Assembly (NCBI GenBank): GCA_963834365.1
Contig: CAWIBS010000021.1
Span: 124,001 to 188,000, forward strand
DNA length: 64,000 bases
Direction: 5' to 3'
Source of the DNA: CAWJAP01 sp963834365
GTDB lineage: Bacteria; Acidobacteriota; Vicinamibacteria; Vicinamibacterales; Vicinamibacteraceae
The notes under the pieces were generated by a model. The model was given only the letters and a program-made list of their open reading frames with translations, had not been told where the DNA came from and did not search any database. A program made the translations under genes and the position numbers. Each line of letters begins with the position of its first letter. The stretch's first letter is position 1. Positions 29,288 to 38,953 of the stretch are shown piece after piece.

Positions 29288-29748
29288 CGAGCGCCGTTCC
29301 CTCGCTCTTGGTATAGACGTCGAACACGTTCTGCCCGCCCCAGCTCGTCGAGTCCGCATCGTCCTGGTAGGAGCGCATCCCCCACTCCGCCGAGTTCGTC
29401 ATCGGATCGTTCGGAATGCGGCGCAGGAACTTCAGCTTCTTGCCCGACGCGTCTCCCGTGACGCGGACGCCCTCGACCAGGGTCTCCAGCTTTTCGGGGT
29501 AGCCTTCCGCGCCGGCTTTGAGATCGGTCGCCGCAATCATCTGCATGTCCGCCGCGTCCTTGAAGCGGTCGATGGCCGTCCGCATCTCGCGAAGGTTGCG
29601 GCGCAGCTCGATCTCCTTCTGTCGCTGGACGGTCACGCGGGCAAGCGGGAGTGCCGCCGACGCCAGGACGAGCAGAATCACGCACACGACGAGCAGCTCG
29701 ATGAAGGTGTAGCCGCTGTCGGAGTGCGCTCGGCCGCCGGATCCGCAT
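29262..29748 (-). CDS. GspG/PulG-like pseudopilin (apparent frameshift)
   Basis: The leader MRIRRPSALRQ begins at ATG 29748. One base off, the frame continues GYTFIELLVVCVILLVLASAALP, a textbook prepilin cleavage site and helix. It then reads RQKEIELRRNLREMRTAIDRFKDAA, GYPEKLETLVEG and FLRRIPNDPMT. The break is near 29725. Corrected length is about 162 residues. It lies between the secretin (stop 29757) and the GspG-like gene. The pair probably form the pseudopilus shaft. Confidence 0.84.
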
Positions 29749-29756
29749 ATCGGTCG

Positions 29757-32213
29757 CTATCGCACGGTCACGGAGGCCGGCACGAAGGTCAGCTGCACGG
29801 GCTGTCCGTCCGGCGTCGTGCCGACGCCGCTCACCGTGAAGGTCGATGTGCCGGGCGCGATCGCGTCGAAGACCAGCGACGCCAGCAGCCCGGTGCCGGA
29901 GGCGCCGGTCGCGTCGGCGCCACGCGTGAGCGACACATCGACGCGGCCGGTCGCCGGCATCGATCTGCTGCGTGAACGTGACGGTCGCGTTGCCCTGCTG
30001 AAGGAAGGTGCCTTCCTGCACGCTGCGCACACGGAGCGCGTTCGGATTGAACGTGATGCTGAGGCTGACGAGCGAGAGTCGGCTGGCCCCGTTCACGGCG
30101 ATCGGCACCTGGTACGGGCCTCCCCCCACCAGGAACTCCGGCCCGGGTGTCGTCACGCTGACCAGGGCCGCCGCGCCGGTCCCGGGCGCAGTCTGCGCTT
30201 GCGCCCCCGGGATGGGCGGCACGGGCGAGAGTCCGGGGGTCGTCGTCGTCGCAGGTGTCTGCGGCGACGGATTCGCCGGGGTCAGTCCGGGTCCAACCGC
30301 GGGTGGCACCGCTCCCGGCGGCATCGCGGCGGGAGGAGCCGCTGCGCCGGGCGGGACGGGGCCGGGCGGCGGCTGTGCCGGCGCCGGTTCGGGTGGCGCC
30401 GCAATCGCTGGCGGCGGTCCGGTCAATCCGAGGTTGATCTGCGGTCCGATGTAAATCGGGTTGAGGTGTTCCTGCGTCACCTCGTGCGTGCGGACGATAC
30501 GCGGCGTCAGCAGGATCACGATGTCGGTCTGCGTGATCTGATCTTCGGTGCCGCCGAGGATGTCCCTGAGAATCGGAATCCTCATGATTCCGGGGAATCC
30601 GCGAAGGACGCGCCGATCTTCCTCGCGCACGAGGCCGGCCAGCAGGTTCGACTCCCCCTCCCGCAGACGCATGCGCGTCCGCACCTTGCGGCTGCCGAAG
30701 GTCGGCAGGCTCTGGCCGGCGACGATCAGGTTGCCCCCGAGCGTGCTGCTCTCGACCTCGATCGCCAGGACGATCTCGCTCTCGAAGGTGACGCGCGGGT
30801 TCATCTTCACGATGACGCCGACCGGCCGATAGACGAAGCTCTGGATCGGCACGGTGTTGAGGCCGCCGGCCGCGAATCCGCCGTAGGTGGTCTGCGGCAC
30901 GGGAATGTCGTCGCCGAGATTGAGCTCGATGTCCGTGCCTTCCGCGCCGCGCAGCTGGGGCTTGGCGATCAGCCGCGTCCGGCTGTCGCTCGCGAGGAAC
31001 TTGATGACGGCCTGGGGCACCGTCAGATAGAAGTCGGCGGTGCTGATCCCCTGCGAGATCGTGTTCAGGTTGAACGTGGTGGTGCCCGCCGTCCCTGTAG
31101 ACGTCCCGATGCCGCTCTGCCCGTCGCCGGGTGTCGGTGCTCGCCGTCTCCATCGGCGTCGCCAGTGCCCGTCCCGGGCGCGGCCTCGGGCGAGAAGATC
31201 GCGCCGATCTGATACTGCGACAGATTGAGCCCGAGCTCCTTGACGCGCTGCCGGTTCACCTCGAGGATCTCGACGTCGATGACGATCTCGGCGCGCGGCC
31301 GGTCGTTGGCCTGGATCACCTTCTCGATGATGTTGACGATGTTGGGCGTGCCGCGGACCGTGATCGTGTTGGTCGTCTTGTTGACCGTCGCCACCGGCTG
31401 AATCGCCACGCCCTGGATGCGCATCACCTGGTTGAGGAGCGTGAAGAGCTCCTGCGGTTCGGCGTGCGAGACGTAGAAGGTGCGGATGACCTGATCCTCG
31501 TACTGCTGCCGCTTGGGGGCGGTGTCCTGGATGACGAGGATCGTGCGATCGTTCATGACCTTGTACCAGAGCTGGTTCGCGGTCATGATCAGGTTGAGCG
31601 CCTGTTCGAGGGTGACGCCTTCCATCCTCACGTTGGCGGGCTGCCCGACGAGCCGCTGCGCGCCCTGTTCGACCATGATGTTGATGCCGGTGGTATCGCC
31701 GATGACGTTCAGCGCGTCCTGCACGGTCGCGCCCTGCGCGAGACGAAGCGAAATGAGATCCTTCGAGGTCGGGTTGAGCGTCGGCGCTTCGGTCTGGCGG
31801 CGCGCCCGCTCGCGCATCGCGTCGATCTTCGCCGGCGCACGACTGGCTTCGGCGCGCTCGCGGAGCACCCGCTCGAGCTCGGATCGCCGGTGCGAGGCCT
31901 GGGCATTGCTCGGCGCGAATTCCAGCGCCTTCTTGTACTCGAGCAGCGCGTTCTCCAGGTCGCCGGCCTCCTCGAACACCTTGGCCTTGTCCATGTGCCC
32001 GTTCGACGCCGACTGCATCGCCCGCTCGAGGAGGATCTTGTATTCCGGCCGGTCCGGGTTCTCCTGCACGGCCTTGGTGAAGTAGACGACCGCGGAATCC
32101 CAGTCGCCCGCCAGCGCCAGCTGCTCGGCACGTCGGAACGCCCGGTTGGTCGTGCACGACGCCGCGACGACGGCCGCCAGCAGCAGCAATGCGGCTCTGC
32201 CCCTGCGTGTCAT
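29757..32213 (-). CDS. Secretin (GspD/PilQ family) with TPR front and cohesin-like tail (two apparent frameshifts)
   Basis: Outer-membrane secretion pore. It begins MTRRGRAALLLLAAVVAASC, a lipoprotein signal (Cys20). TPR-like repeats (about 25-115) precede an STN domain (ISLRLAQGATVQDALNVIG), N-domains (TFYVSHAEPQELFTLLNQVM, TITVRGTPNIVNIIEKVI) and the secretin core (RLIAKPQLRGAEGTDIELNLGDDIPV, LREGESNLLAGLVREEDRR, DIVILLTPRIVRT). A Pro/Ala linker leads to a cohesin-like domain (FLVGGGPYQVPIAVNGASRL, LASLVFDAIAPGTSTFTVSGV). Frames change near 31137 and 29955. The span is a multiple of three, giving about 818 residues. Confidence 0.9.
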
Positions 32214-32276
32214 CACTCGCCCCTGGCCTTTCTCATACGCATGCGTCATGTCTCGCGTGGCTGGGAAACGGGTCAG

Positions 32277-32852
32277 CTAGGGCGTGCTCGACAGGCGAAT
32301 CGTCTGACGGCCCTGCCCGTCGGTGTGCTCCATCTGAATCGACTCCTCGCCGATCTTCACAATCCGATAGCGGCCTTCGATTTCCGCGCCCTCCTTGCCG
32401 TGCAGCACGATCTTCCCGTCCGTGAGCACGGCGATCTTCCCGACGCCCGGCGGCCCCGTCAGAATGCCGATGAACCGAAAGGGGATCGGCGGGATCGGCG
32501 GCGGGGGCGGCGGCCCGGTCACGGGCGGCACGACGACCGGCGCCGGCTTGACCGGCGCGGGATCGCCGGAGCCAGACCCCGCCGGTGCGGCCGCTCCCAT
32601 CCGGAACGGATTGCGTCCACCACCAGCCGGGTCGATGCCAGCAGCTTCCAGCCTCTCGAGTTTGACGTCCACCATCGGTTGCGTGGCCGGTTTTCGCGTC
32701 GCCGCCGCGCCCGCGGCCTGGACCGGCGGTTCTCCCGATCCGCTCCCTGACAGTGCCGGCATCAGACCCCATATCACAGCGGCAGCCAGGATCACGAGCA
32801 GACCCGCGAGCAGGACGATCTGCCGGCGGGGCATGGAGATCTTCTCCGTCAT
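32277..32852 (-). CDS. PilP-like pilus assembly protein
   Basis: Links the inner-membrane PilN/PilO complex to the secretin. The 191-residue protein has an N-terminal membrane anchor (IVLLAGLLVILAAAVIWGL), a Pro/Gly linker, and a C-terminal beta domain (PFRFIGILTGPPGVGKIAVLTDG, VHGKEGAEIEGRYRI-like, RLSSTP) of the PilP/GspC type. It overlaps pilO by ATGA (32849-32852) and is followed by the secretin after 63 bases. Confidence 0.8.
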   Translation of the reverse strand: MTEKISMPRRQIVLLAGLLVILAAAVIWGLMPALSGSGSGEPPVQAAGAAATRKPATQPMVDVKLERLEAAGIDPAGGGRNPFRMGAAAPAGSGSGDPAPVKPAPVVVPPVTGPPPPPPIPPIPFRFIGILTGPPGVGKIAVLTDGKIVLHGKEGAEIEGRYRIVKIGEESIQMEHTDGQGRQTIRLSSTP

Positions 32853-33412
32853 GGCCGGGAGCGGAAATAGGTCGCCAGATTGAGCGTGAGCGTCAGCGGC
32901 GCGTCCTGTTCGCCCTGGGCCAGCGACACCTCCTCGATGACGACGAACTCGGGTGAAGTCTCGAGCATGTGCAGGAACTGTCGCACATTCCGGTAGTCGC
33001 CGCTCAGCACCATCGTCATGTCCATCCGCTCGAGCACGCTCTCGCGCTCGCGGTTGGTGGTCACGCTGCGCCGCTCGAAGTCGAGGTTCGCCTCCTCGGC
33101 CAGCCGTGCCAGGCGCAGATACGTGATGCGGCGCGCGCCGGCCTGATCCTGCGGCAGGATCTGATCGTAGAACTTCGCCAACTGCGTGTCGGCGCGCTCG
33201 CGTCCGGTCTTCAGCCCCTGCGCGGCGTTGAACTCGGCCGTGGCGCGGTTCAGGTTCGCGGTCGCGGTGCGGGCTCTCGCCTCGACCGATCCGGCGCGGG
33301 TGGCGAGTGGATAGATCAGAAACACGTAGGCCGCGAGGTTCACGAGCGCCACCACGGCCATCGGGACGAGCACCGCCCGCTTCTCGGCGGCGACACGCCT
33401 CCAGTCGATCAC
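32849..33412 (-). CDS. pilO: PilO-like pilus assembly protein
   Basis: Inner-membrane bitopic protein that pairs with PilN. It starts at GTG 33412 (VIDWRRVAAEKRAVLVPMAV), with one membrane helix (about 15-37), a coiled coil (about 40-90), and a ferredoxin-like fold (RMDMTMVLSGDYRNVRQFLHMLETSPEFVVIEEVSL). At 187 residues it is normal. The start overlaps the pilN stop by GTGA. A run-on with pilN in one frame is an artefact of the frameshift near 33503. Confidence 0.88.
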   Translation of the reverse strand: MIDWRRVAAEKRAVLVPMAVVALVNLAAYVFLIYPLATRAGSVEARARTATANLNRATAEFNAAQGLKTGRERADTQLAKFYDQILPQDQAGARRITYLRLARLAEEANLDFERRSVTTNRERESVLERMDMTMVLSGDYRNVRQFLHMLETSPEFVVIEEVSLAQGEQDAPLTLTLNLATYFRSRP

Positions 33413-34039
33413 GGCGCACCTCCCGCCGTCACGGCGCGGCCGGCCGAGCGCGTCACGGGTGCCGGCGTACCGGCAGGCTTGACCGCCTCGCGCGCGTCGT
33501 AGCAGGCTGACGATCGTCGTCTGGTACAGACCCTCCTCCGTAATCTGCTCCGCCGCCGGGAGCACGTTGGCGAAGTGGCCGGTCGCCTCGAGGCGTTCGA
33601 CGAACGTGTCGATCCCCTCGACCGTCCGCCCGAGCACGACGAGGCTGACCCGCATGCCGTCCTTGTCGGGCTCGGGTGTCACGGCGGTGAGCATGACGTT
33701 CGGCGGGAGCGTGGACTCGATGTCGTTGAAGAAGCCCGTCCACGAGAACGCGCGCGCGTCGATGATGGCGTTGGCCTCGACGGCGGCCGCTGTGACGCGC
33801 TCGAGCGCCTTCTGGTCGATGCTGCGCCGCACCTGCGCCGCACGTGCCGTCAAGGTGCGGGCCTGCTGCTCGTCACGCACAGCGGTCGATCCCGACGACG
33901 AGGCCTGGTTCGAGAGCGACACGAACCGTGTCACGTTGACGATCGTGATGAGCGCCAGCACCGCCGCCGCCAGGCCGAGCGCCCAGTTGACCAGGCGTTC
34001 GTTGTAGAACGGGCGGGTGGCGAGGTTCGTGTGCAGCAC
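33409..34039 (-). CDS. pilN: PilN-like pilus assembly protein (apparent frameshift)
   Basis: Starts at GTG 34039 (VLHTNLATRPFYNERLVNWALG); the short N-terminal segment NLATRPF is the PilM-binding motif of PilN. A membrane helix (about 18-40), a coiled coil and a ferredoxin-like fold follow (PPNVMLTAVTPEPDKDGMRVSLVVLGRTVEGIDTFVERL). Near 33503 a base is gained. The other frame gives YDAREAVKPAGTPAPVTRS and a stop at 33409 overlapping pilO by GTGA, the better ending. About 209 residues. Confidence 0.86.
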
Positions 34040-34055
34040 GTCGCTGGATCCGTGA

Positions 34056-35049
34056 TCAGGCCACCCGGTCGCGCATGAGCGCGCCCACCGGCGCCGCAAC
34101 GGCGCGCAACAGCTCGGGGGCGGCGGCAATGCGATCGCTGAAGCTGGACGCCACGCGCGGGTCGACCTCGAAGACCTGCGATCCGGCGCGCGACGCCAGG
34201 CTCCGGCAGAGCTCGGCGACCTCTGCCGCCGCTGGACCCGTCACGTCGCGAGGTGTCACGAGCACCCGCGCGAACCCGCGGCCGTTCAAGCGGTCTTCGT
34301 AGTACATCGCCGTCTGATGCACGAGATCCCCCAACGTCCCTTCCCCGGTCGGGCGGTTGCGGAAGAGGATGAGACCCGCGCCCCGCATCACGGCCATCGT
34401 GCTCGAATCAGGTGCCACGTGCACGAGCAGCCAGTCGTCGCCCTGCCCCACTGCCGAGACCCCGCTCGTTCCGGCCGCATCGCCAGCCAGCACGAGATTG
34501 ATCAGGTTGAACGTCGCGAGGTCCACGAGCCCGGGATACAGCCCGGCAGTCGTGCAGGCCTGTTCGTATTCGGCGACGATGTCCCTCCGCGCGATCGTGA
34601 CGACGAGCTCGGTGCCCGATTCGTCGCCGCACGCCAGTCGTCCAGGAGACCTGCGCGTGCTCGAGACCGAACGGCACCGCCTTCCGGACCTGCCAGCGCA
34701 CCAGCTGCCCCAGGTCGTCCTGGCGCCCGGGGAGCTTCTCGAACCGAACCAGCGAGACCTTGGCGGCGCCGTCGGGGATCACCAGCGCCACGCGTCGCGT
34801 TCGCGCGTTGATTGCGCCGACCACACGGCGGACGGCGTCGGCCAGTGCGGCCGGATCGGTGACGTTCGGGGTCGTGAGTCCCGGAACGACGAGCCCTTCC
34901 GGGAGCTTCTCGCTGGCGTGGCCGGCGACGGTGGTCCGGCCCGACATCGTGGAGAGCCCCACGGCCGTGACCCGTCCCGCGCCAATCTCGACCGCGGCGG
35001 TCGGGGGCGGTGAGGCAAACCACGACGTCAGCGCCGACCGTCTGCTCAT
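34056..35049 (-). CDS. pilM: PilM-like pilus assembly ATPase (apparent frameshift)
   Basis: Actin-like cytoplasmic partner of PilN. The start MSRRSALTSWFASPPPTAAVEIGAGRV carries the phosphate-1 loop. The fold continues through VALVIPDGAAKVSLVRFEKLP and LVRWQVRKAVPFGLEHAQVSW. Near 34625 the frame shifts and resumes ARRDIVAEYEQACTTAGLYPGLVDLATFNLINLVLAG and DWLLVHVAPDSSTMAVMRGAGLILFR. Corrected length is about 331. It overlaps pilB/gspE by ATGA. Confidence 0.86.
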
Positions 35050-36716
35050 TCGACGAAGGTCACCTTGTTGATCTCCCGCAGCGTCGTCAGGCCCAGCATC
35101 ACCCGCTCGACCGCCGACTCCCGCAAGAAGCGCATGCCCTCTTCGCGCGCCGCCCGCTTGATCTCGGAGTTCGGCTTGCGTTCGAGGATCATGTCCCGAA
35201 TGCGGTCCGTGAGGTCAAGGAGTTCGCAGATCGCCATCCGGCCCTTGTACCCGGTGCCGCCGCACTCGATGCAGCCCGTGCCCTCGTAGAACGCGTGGTG
35301 CCGGCCGAGTCCCGGATCGAGACCCGACTCGGTGAGGAACTCTTCGGTCGGCTGGACGGGGCGCTTGCAGTGCGTGCAGATGAGCCTGACGAGCCGCTGC
35401 GCCAGGACACAGTTGAGCGACGAGACGAACTGATAGGCCTCGACGCCCATGTTCAGGAAGCGCCCGAGCACGTCGATGACGTTGTTCGCGTGCACGGTCG
35501 TGAACACGAGGTGCCCGGTCAGGGCCGACTGGATGGCGATCTGCGCCGTTTCCGGATCGCGGATCTCACCGACCATGATCTTGTCGGGGTCGTGGCGCAG
35601 GATCGACCGCAACCCGCGCGCGAACGTCAGCCCCTTCTTCTCGTTGATCGGAATCTGGGTGATGCCGCGCAGCTGGTACTCGACCGGATCCTCGATCGTG
35701 ACGATCTTGTCCTCGATCGACTTGATCTCCGAGAGCGCGGCGTAGAGCGTCGTGGTCTTGCCGCTGCCCGTCGGTCCGGTGACGAGCACCATCCCGTACG
35801 GCTCGTGGATGTACTTCCGGAAGCGGCGCAGCTCCTCGTCGGGGAAGCCGAGGATGTCGAGCCGCAGCTCGGTGAACTGCTCGCTGATCGACTCCTTGTC
35901 GAGGATGCGGATGACCGCGTCCTCTCCATGCGCGCTCGGCATGACGGAGACGCGGAAGTCGATGGTCTTGCCCGGTGTCCGCAGCTTGAACCGCCCGTCC
36001 TGGGGGACGCGCTTCTCGGCGATGTCGAGCTCGGCCATCACCTTGATGCGCGAGATGATCGCGCCCGCGAACTGCCGGCCGATCGGCCGCATCGCCATCT
36101 GCAGGACACCGTCGATCCGGTACTTCACGTAGACCGCATCGTCCTGCGTCTCGATGTGGATGTCGCTGGCCCGCCGCTGGATCGCCGTGAAGATCGTCGA
36201 GTCCACCAGGCGGATGATCGGGCTGATGTCGCTCGTCAGCCGCTCGACGGTCAGGTTCTCCTCGCCTGCCTCGTCTTCACGGAGCAGCTGCATCTGGAAG
36301 CTCTCGGTCGCTTCCTCCAGGACGCGCTGTGAGCTCTCGCTCTTCTTGAGCATCGCCTGGATCGCCGACGGCGCGCCGACGGTGACCTTGACCGGCGTGC
36401 CGAGCTGCAGGGAGATCTCGTCGATGAGCGGCAGGTCGGTCGGATCCGGGACGACGATGACGAGCGAGTTGCCGTCGCGGCGGTGCGGGACGAACCCGTA
36501 CCGCAGCATCAGCTCGGCCGGGATCGACCGGAAGAGATCCGCGTCGATATGGAACGCGTGCATGTCCACGAAGTCGAGCCGGTACCGCTCCGCCAGGCGG
36601 CGGGCGTGCGCGATCTCCGCGGCGAGTTGCGCCGGATTCGACTCGCCCGCGTCCCGGGGCGCGCCCTGCGCCAGCTCAGATATGGTGTCTGCCGATGGAT
36701 CGGCCGGAGTCGCCAT
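35046..36716 (-). CDS. GspE/PilB-type assembly ATPase
   Basis: Hexameric ATPase powering pilus or pseudopilus assembly, 556 residues. An N-terminal MshEN-type domain (about 35-130) precedes the motor. Walker A is VTGPTGSGKTTTLYAAL, the Asp box TIEDPVEYQLRGITQIPIN, Walker B KIMVGEIRDPETAQIA, the His box HLVFTTVHANN. A zinc tetracysteine is seen as ICTHCK and GCIECGGTGYKGR. All active motifs are intact and the frame is unbroken. It is second in the operon after the PilC/GspF gene and overlaps pilM. Confidence 0.95.
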   Translation of the reverse strand: MATPADPSADTISELAQGAPRDAGESNPAQLAAEIAHARRLAERYRLDFVDMHAFHIDADLFRSIPAELMLRYGFVPHRRDGNSLVIVVPDPTDLPLIDEISLQLGTPVKVTVGAPSAIQAMLKKSESSQRVLEEATESFQMQLLREDEAGEENLTVERLTSDISPIIRLVDSTIFTAIQRRASDIHIETQDDAVYVKYRIDGVLQMAMRPIGRQFAGAIISRIKVMAELDIAEKRVPQDGRFKLRTPGKTIDFRVSVMPSAHGEDAVIRILDKESISEQFTELRLDILGFPDEELRRFRKYIHEPYGMVLVTGPTGSGKTTTLYAALSEIKSIEDKIVTIEDPVEYQLRGITQIPINEKKGLTFARGLRSILRHDPDKIMVGEIRDPETAQIAIQSALTGHLVFTTVHANNVIDVLGRFLNMGVEAYQFVSSLNCVLAQRLVRLICTHCKRPVQPTEEFLTESGLDPGLGRHHAFYEGTGCIECGGTGYKGRMAICELLDLTDRIRDMILERKPNSEIKRAAREEGMRFLRESAVERVMLGLTTLREINKVTFVE

Positions 36717-36759
36717 TCGTTCGTCCTGCTTCGTACGTCGCGCCTCTACGTGTCACGCC

Positions 36760-37980
36760 TCATGCGACCGCCGACGAGAGCTCGAACACCGGCAGGTACA
36801 GCGCCAGCAGAATGGCCGCGATGATGACGGCCATGATGACCAGCAGCACCGGCTCGACCAGCCGCATGAACTGATCGAGGGTCGTGTCGATGTCCTCGTC
36901 GAAGAAGTCGGCAATCGCGTTCAGCATCTCCTGCAGCGCCCCGGTCGCCTCGCCGACCTCGACCATCTTGAGGGCCACGTCCGGGAACACGCCGCGTGCC
37001 GCCATGGCGTGCGCCAGCGCCTGTCCTTCGCGGACCTCCTGCAGCATGGTCTCGATCTGCGCGCCGACGTGGCGATTGGCGATCGCGCGCCCGGCCACCT
37101 CGAGCGCCGAGACCAGCGGGATGCCGCCGCCGAGCAGCGTAGCCAACGTCCGCGCGAACTGGGAGGTCGCGAACTTCGTCGCCACGGCTCCGATGAGCGG
37201 CAGGCGCAGCAGCACCGCGTGCCACCGCGCACGATTCGCCGGCGAGCGCAGCCACGACATGCTGAACACGGCCAACGCGGTCACGCCCAGCACGATCCAC
37301 ACCGCGTGCTCCCGGATTGCGTTCGACAGGGCCGTCAGCGCTCGTGTCGGCCATGGCAACTGTGCGTCGAAGGTCTCGTAAAACGACGTGAACGCCGGCA
37401 CGACCTTCAACATGATGATGAGCACCGCCATGAACGACAGGCCCAGCAGGACGCTCGGATAAATCAACGCCGAGATGACCTTCCGGCGCACGCCACCGAT
37501 GACGCGCGAATACGCGATGAACCGTCGCAGCACCTGATCCAGGTTGCCGCTCTTCTCGCCGGCCAGAATCGACGCCGTGTAGATGGGGGGGAACAGATCC
37601 CCGTGCTGCTCGAAGGCCTCGGACATCGCGATGCCCGATCGCACCTTCTCGTACACATCGTCCAGCACGGCCTTGAACGTCGCGTTCGGCACTTTCTGCC
37701 GGAGGATGTCGAGCGACTGCACGAGCGGCATGCCCGCCTTGAGGAGCGTCGCCAGTTCCTGATTGAAGACGATGAATTCGGCCGAGCGGATGCGGCGCCG
37801 CCGTCCGAGCGCCGGGAGTGCCGGCAGGCCTGGCAGGACGAGCGCACCCTTGCGGCGGATGGCGAGGATGAACAGTCCCTTGTCCTCGAGCTCGCGACGC
37901 AGGCGCGCTTCGCTGTCGGCGACGTAGACGCCCTCGATGACTTGCCCGTGCTCTGTTCCGAGCCGGCACTGAAATTCCAT
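36760..37980 (-). CDS. GspF/PilC-type inner-membrane platform protein
   Basis: Polytopic platform of the pilus/T2SS machine, 406 residues from MEFQCRLGTEHGQVIEG. It has two duplicated GspF domains: ELATLLKAGMPLVQSLDILRQKVPNATFKAVLDDVYEKVRSG and FARTLATLLGGGIPLVSALEVAGRAIANRHV. Membrane helices lie around VISALIYPSVLLGLSFMAVLIIML, HAVWIVLGVTALAVFSM and VEPVLLVIMAVIIAAILLALYLPVF. A start at 38022 is possible but less like family N-termini. First gene of the operon that runs to 28859. Confidence 0.93.
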   Translation of the reverse strand: MEFQCRLGTEHGQVIEGVYVADSEARLRRELEDKGLFILAIRRKGALVLPGLPALPALGRRRRIRSAEFIVFNQELATLLKAGMPLVQSLDILRQKVPNATFKAVLDDVYEKVRSGIAMSEAFEQHGDLFPPIYTASILAGEKSGNLDQVLRRFIAYSRVIGGVRRKVISALIYPSVLLGLSFMAVLIIMLKVVPAFTSFYETFDAQLPWPTRALTALSNAIREHAVWIVLGVTALAVFSMSWLRSPANRARWHAVLLRLPLIGAVATKFATSQFARTLATLLGGGIPLVSALEVAGRAIANRHVGAQIETMLQEVREGQALAHAMAARGVFPDVALKMVEVGEATGALQEMLNAIADFFDEDIDTTLDQFMRLVEPVLLVIMAVIIAAILLALYLPVFELSSAVA

Positions 37981-38188
37981 GGGTCGCGCGCTGTCGCCTC
38001 TCAGCCGGCGCCCGTGAGCCACGGTTCATGGCCGAGCGCTGATGCCGCCGCTGACTCCTTGCTCTAACGTCTTCTGTATCAAGCGATTATGCCGTCTGAC
38101 CGCCGGAGTATAGCAGACTGCCGGAGTCCGGCCGTTCCTGAACTCCGATGTCCGAGAGTTTGGACGGGGCGTGCAGGCTGACGGCCTG

Positions 38189-38908
38189 TCAGCGCTGTCG
38201 AATCGGCAGCGACGCGGCCAGCGCGAGGACCTTGGCCACGTAATCCCGCGTCTCCTGATATGGCGGCATGCCACCGAAGCGACGGACGGCGGCTTCGCCG
38301 GCGTTGTACGCCGCCAGCGCCAGCGACGGCTCGAAGCGATCGAGCAGCGACCGCAGATGGCGAATACCACCCTCCAGATTCGCCGTCGGGTTGTAGGCAT
38401 TTCCCACGCCGTACTGCCGCGCGGTCGCCGGCATGAGTTGCATCAACCCGCGCGCGCCTTTGGGCGACCGGGCCCGCGGCTGGTAGGCCGATTCGACGGC
38501 GATGACTGCGTGGACGAGCCGCTCGTCGATCCGATGCGCGGCCGAGAGTTTCCGCACGAGGTGCCGGTAGACCGGAGGAATCTCGGGCATTCGGGCTGCC
38601 CGTGACGGATCCGCCTCGACACCCGGGCCCGGCGGAGCCGGCTGGGGCTCGGGTCCGTCGGCGGCAGGCGTCGGCGGATCTGGCCACGCCACCTCGTCCG
38701 GGTCGATGCGAACCACCACCGCACGATCGACGATGACCTGTCCGCCGGTACGAAGCGTCATCACAGCCGACTGTTCGGTCAGCTCGACGGTCTTGACCGA
38801 CATCGTCCGGCCGCTGGACAGGCGTACGAGCTCGGCTCCGGCAGGCGTGGACCGGGCGAGGACCGCCACGGCGACCAGTGGCACGACCAGAGCGCGGCAT
38901 CGAAGCAT
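38189..38908 (-). CDS. Lytic transglycosylase (SLT domain)
   Basis: Periplasmic murein-cleaving enzyme of 239 residues. It has a signal peptide (RALVVPLVAVAVLA), a small beta segment with a DUF4124-like feel, a Pro-rich linker (about 75-95), then an SLT domain: DERLVHAVIAVESAYQPRARSPKGARGLMQLMPATARQYGV contains the catalytic Glu (VES), and LALAAYNAGEAAVRRFGGMPPYQETRDYV completes the fold. Position just upstream of the pilus operon suggests it opens the wall for the machine, but it may be independent. Confidence 0.9.
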   Translation of the reverse strand: MLRCRALVVPLVAVAVLARSTPAGAELVRLSSGRTMSVKTVELTEQSAVMTLRTGGQVIVDRAVVVRIDPDEVAWPDPPTPAADGPEPQPAPPGPGVEADPSRAARMPEIPPVYRHLVRKLSAAHRIDERLVHAVIAVESAYQPRARSPKGARGLMQLMPATARQYGVGNAYNPTANLEGGIRHLRSLLDRFEPSLALAAYNAGEAAVRRFGGMPPYQETRDYVAKVLALAASLPIRQR

Positions 38909-38953
38909 CGTCGTTATATCCGTGGCTCTGATCTTGTCAGATCTGTCCGTGGT

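Noticed and set aside
31131..32750. Long plus-strand open frame opposite the secretin and pilP
   Set aside because: Antisense shadow of confirmed genes; no ribosome site or domain.
32849..34129. A single PilN-PilO fusion protein
   Set aside because: The pilN frame breaks near 33503. The alternative frame gives a PilN ending that overlaps a good GTG start of PilO, so two genes are more likely.
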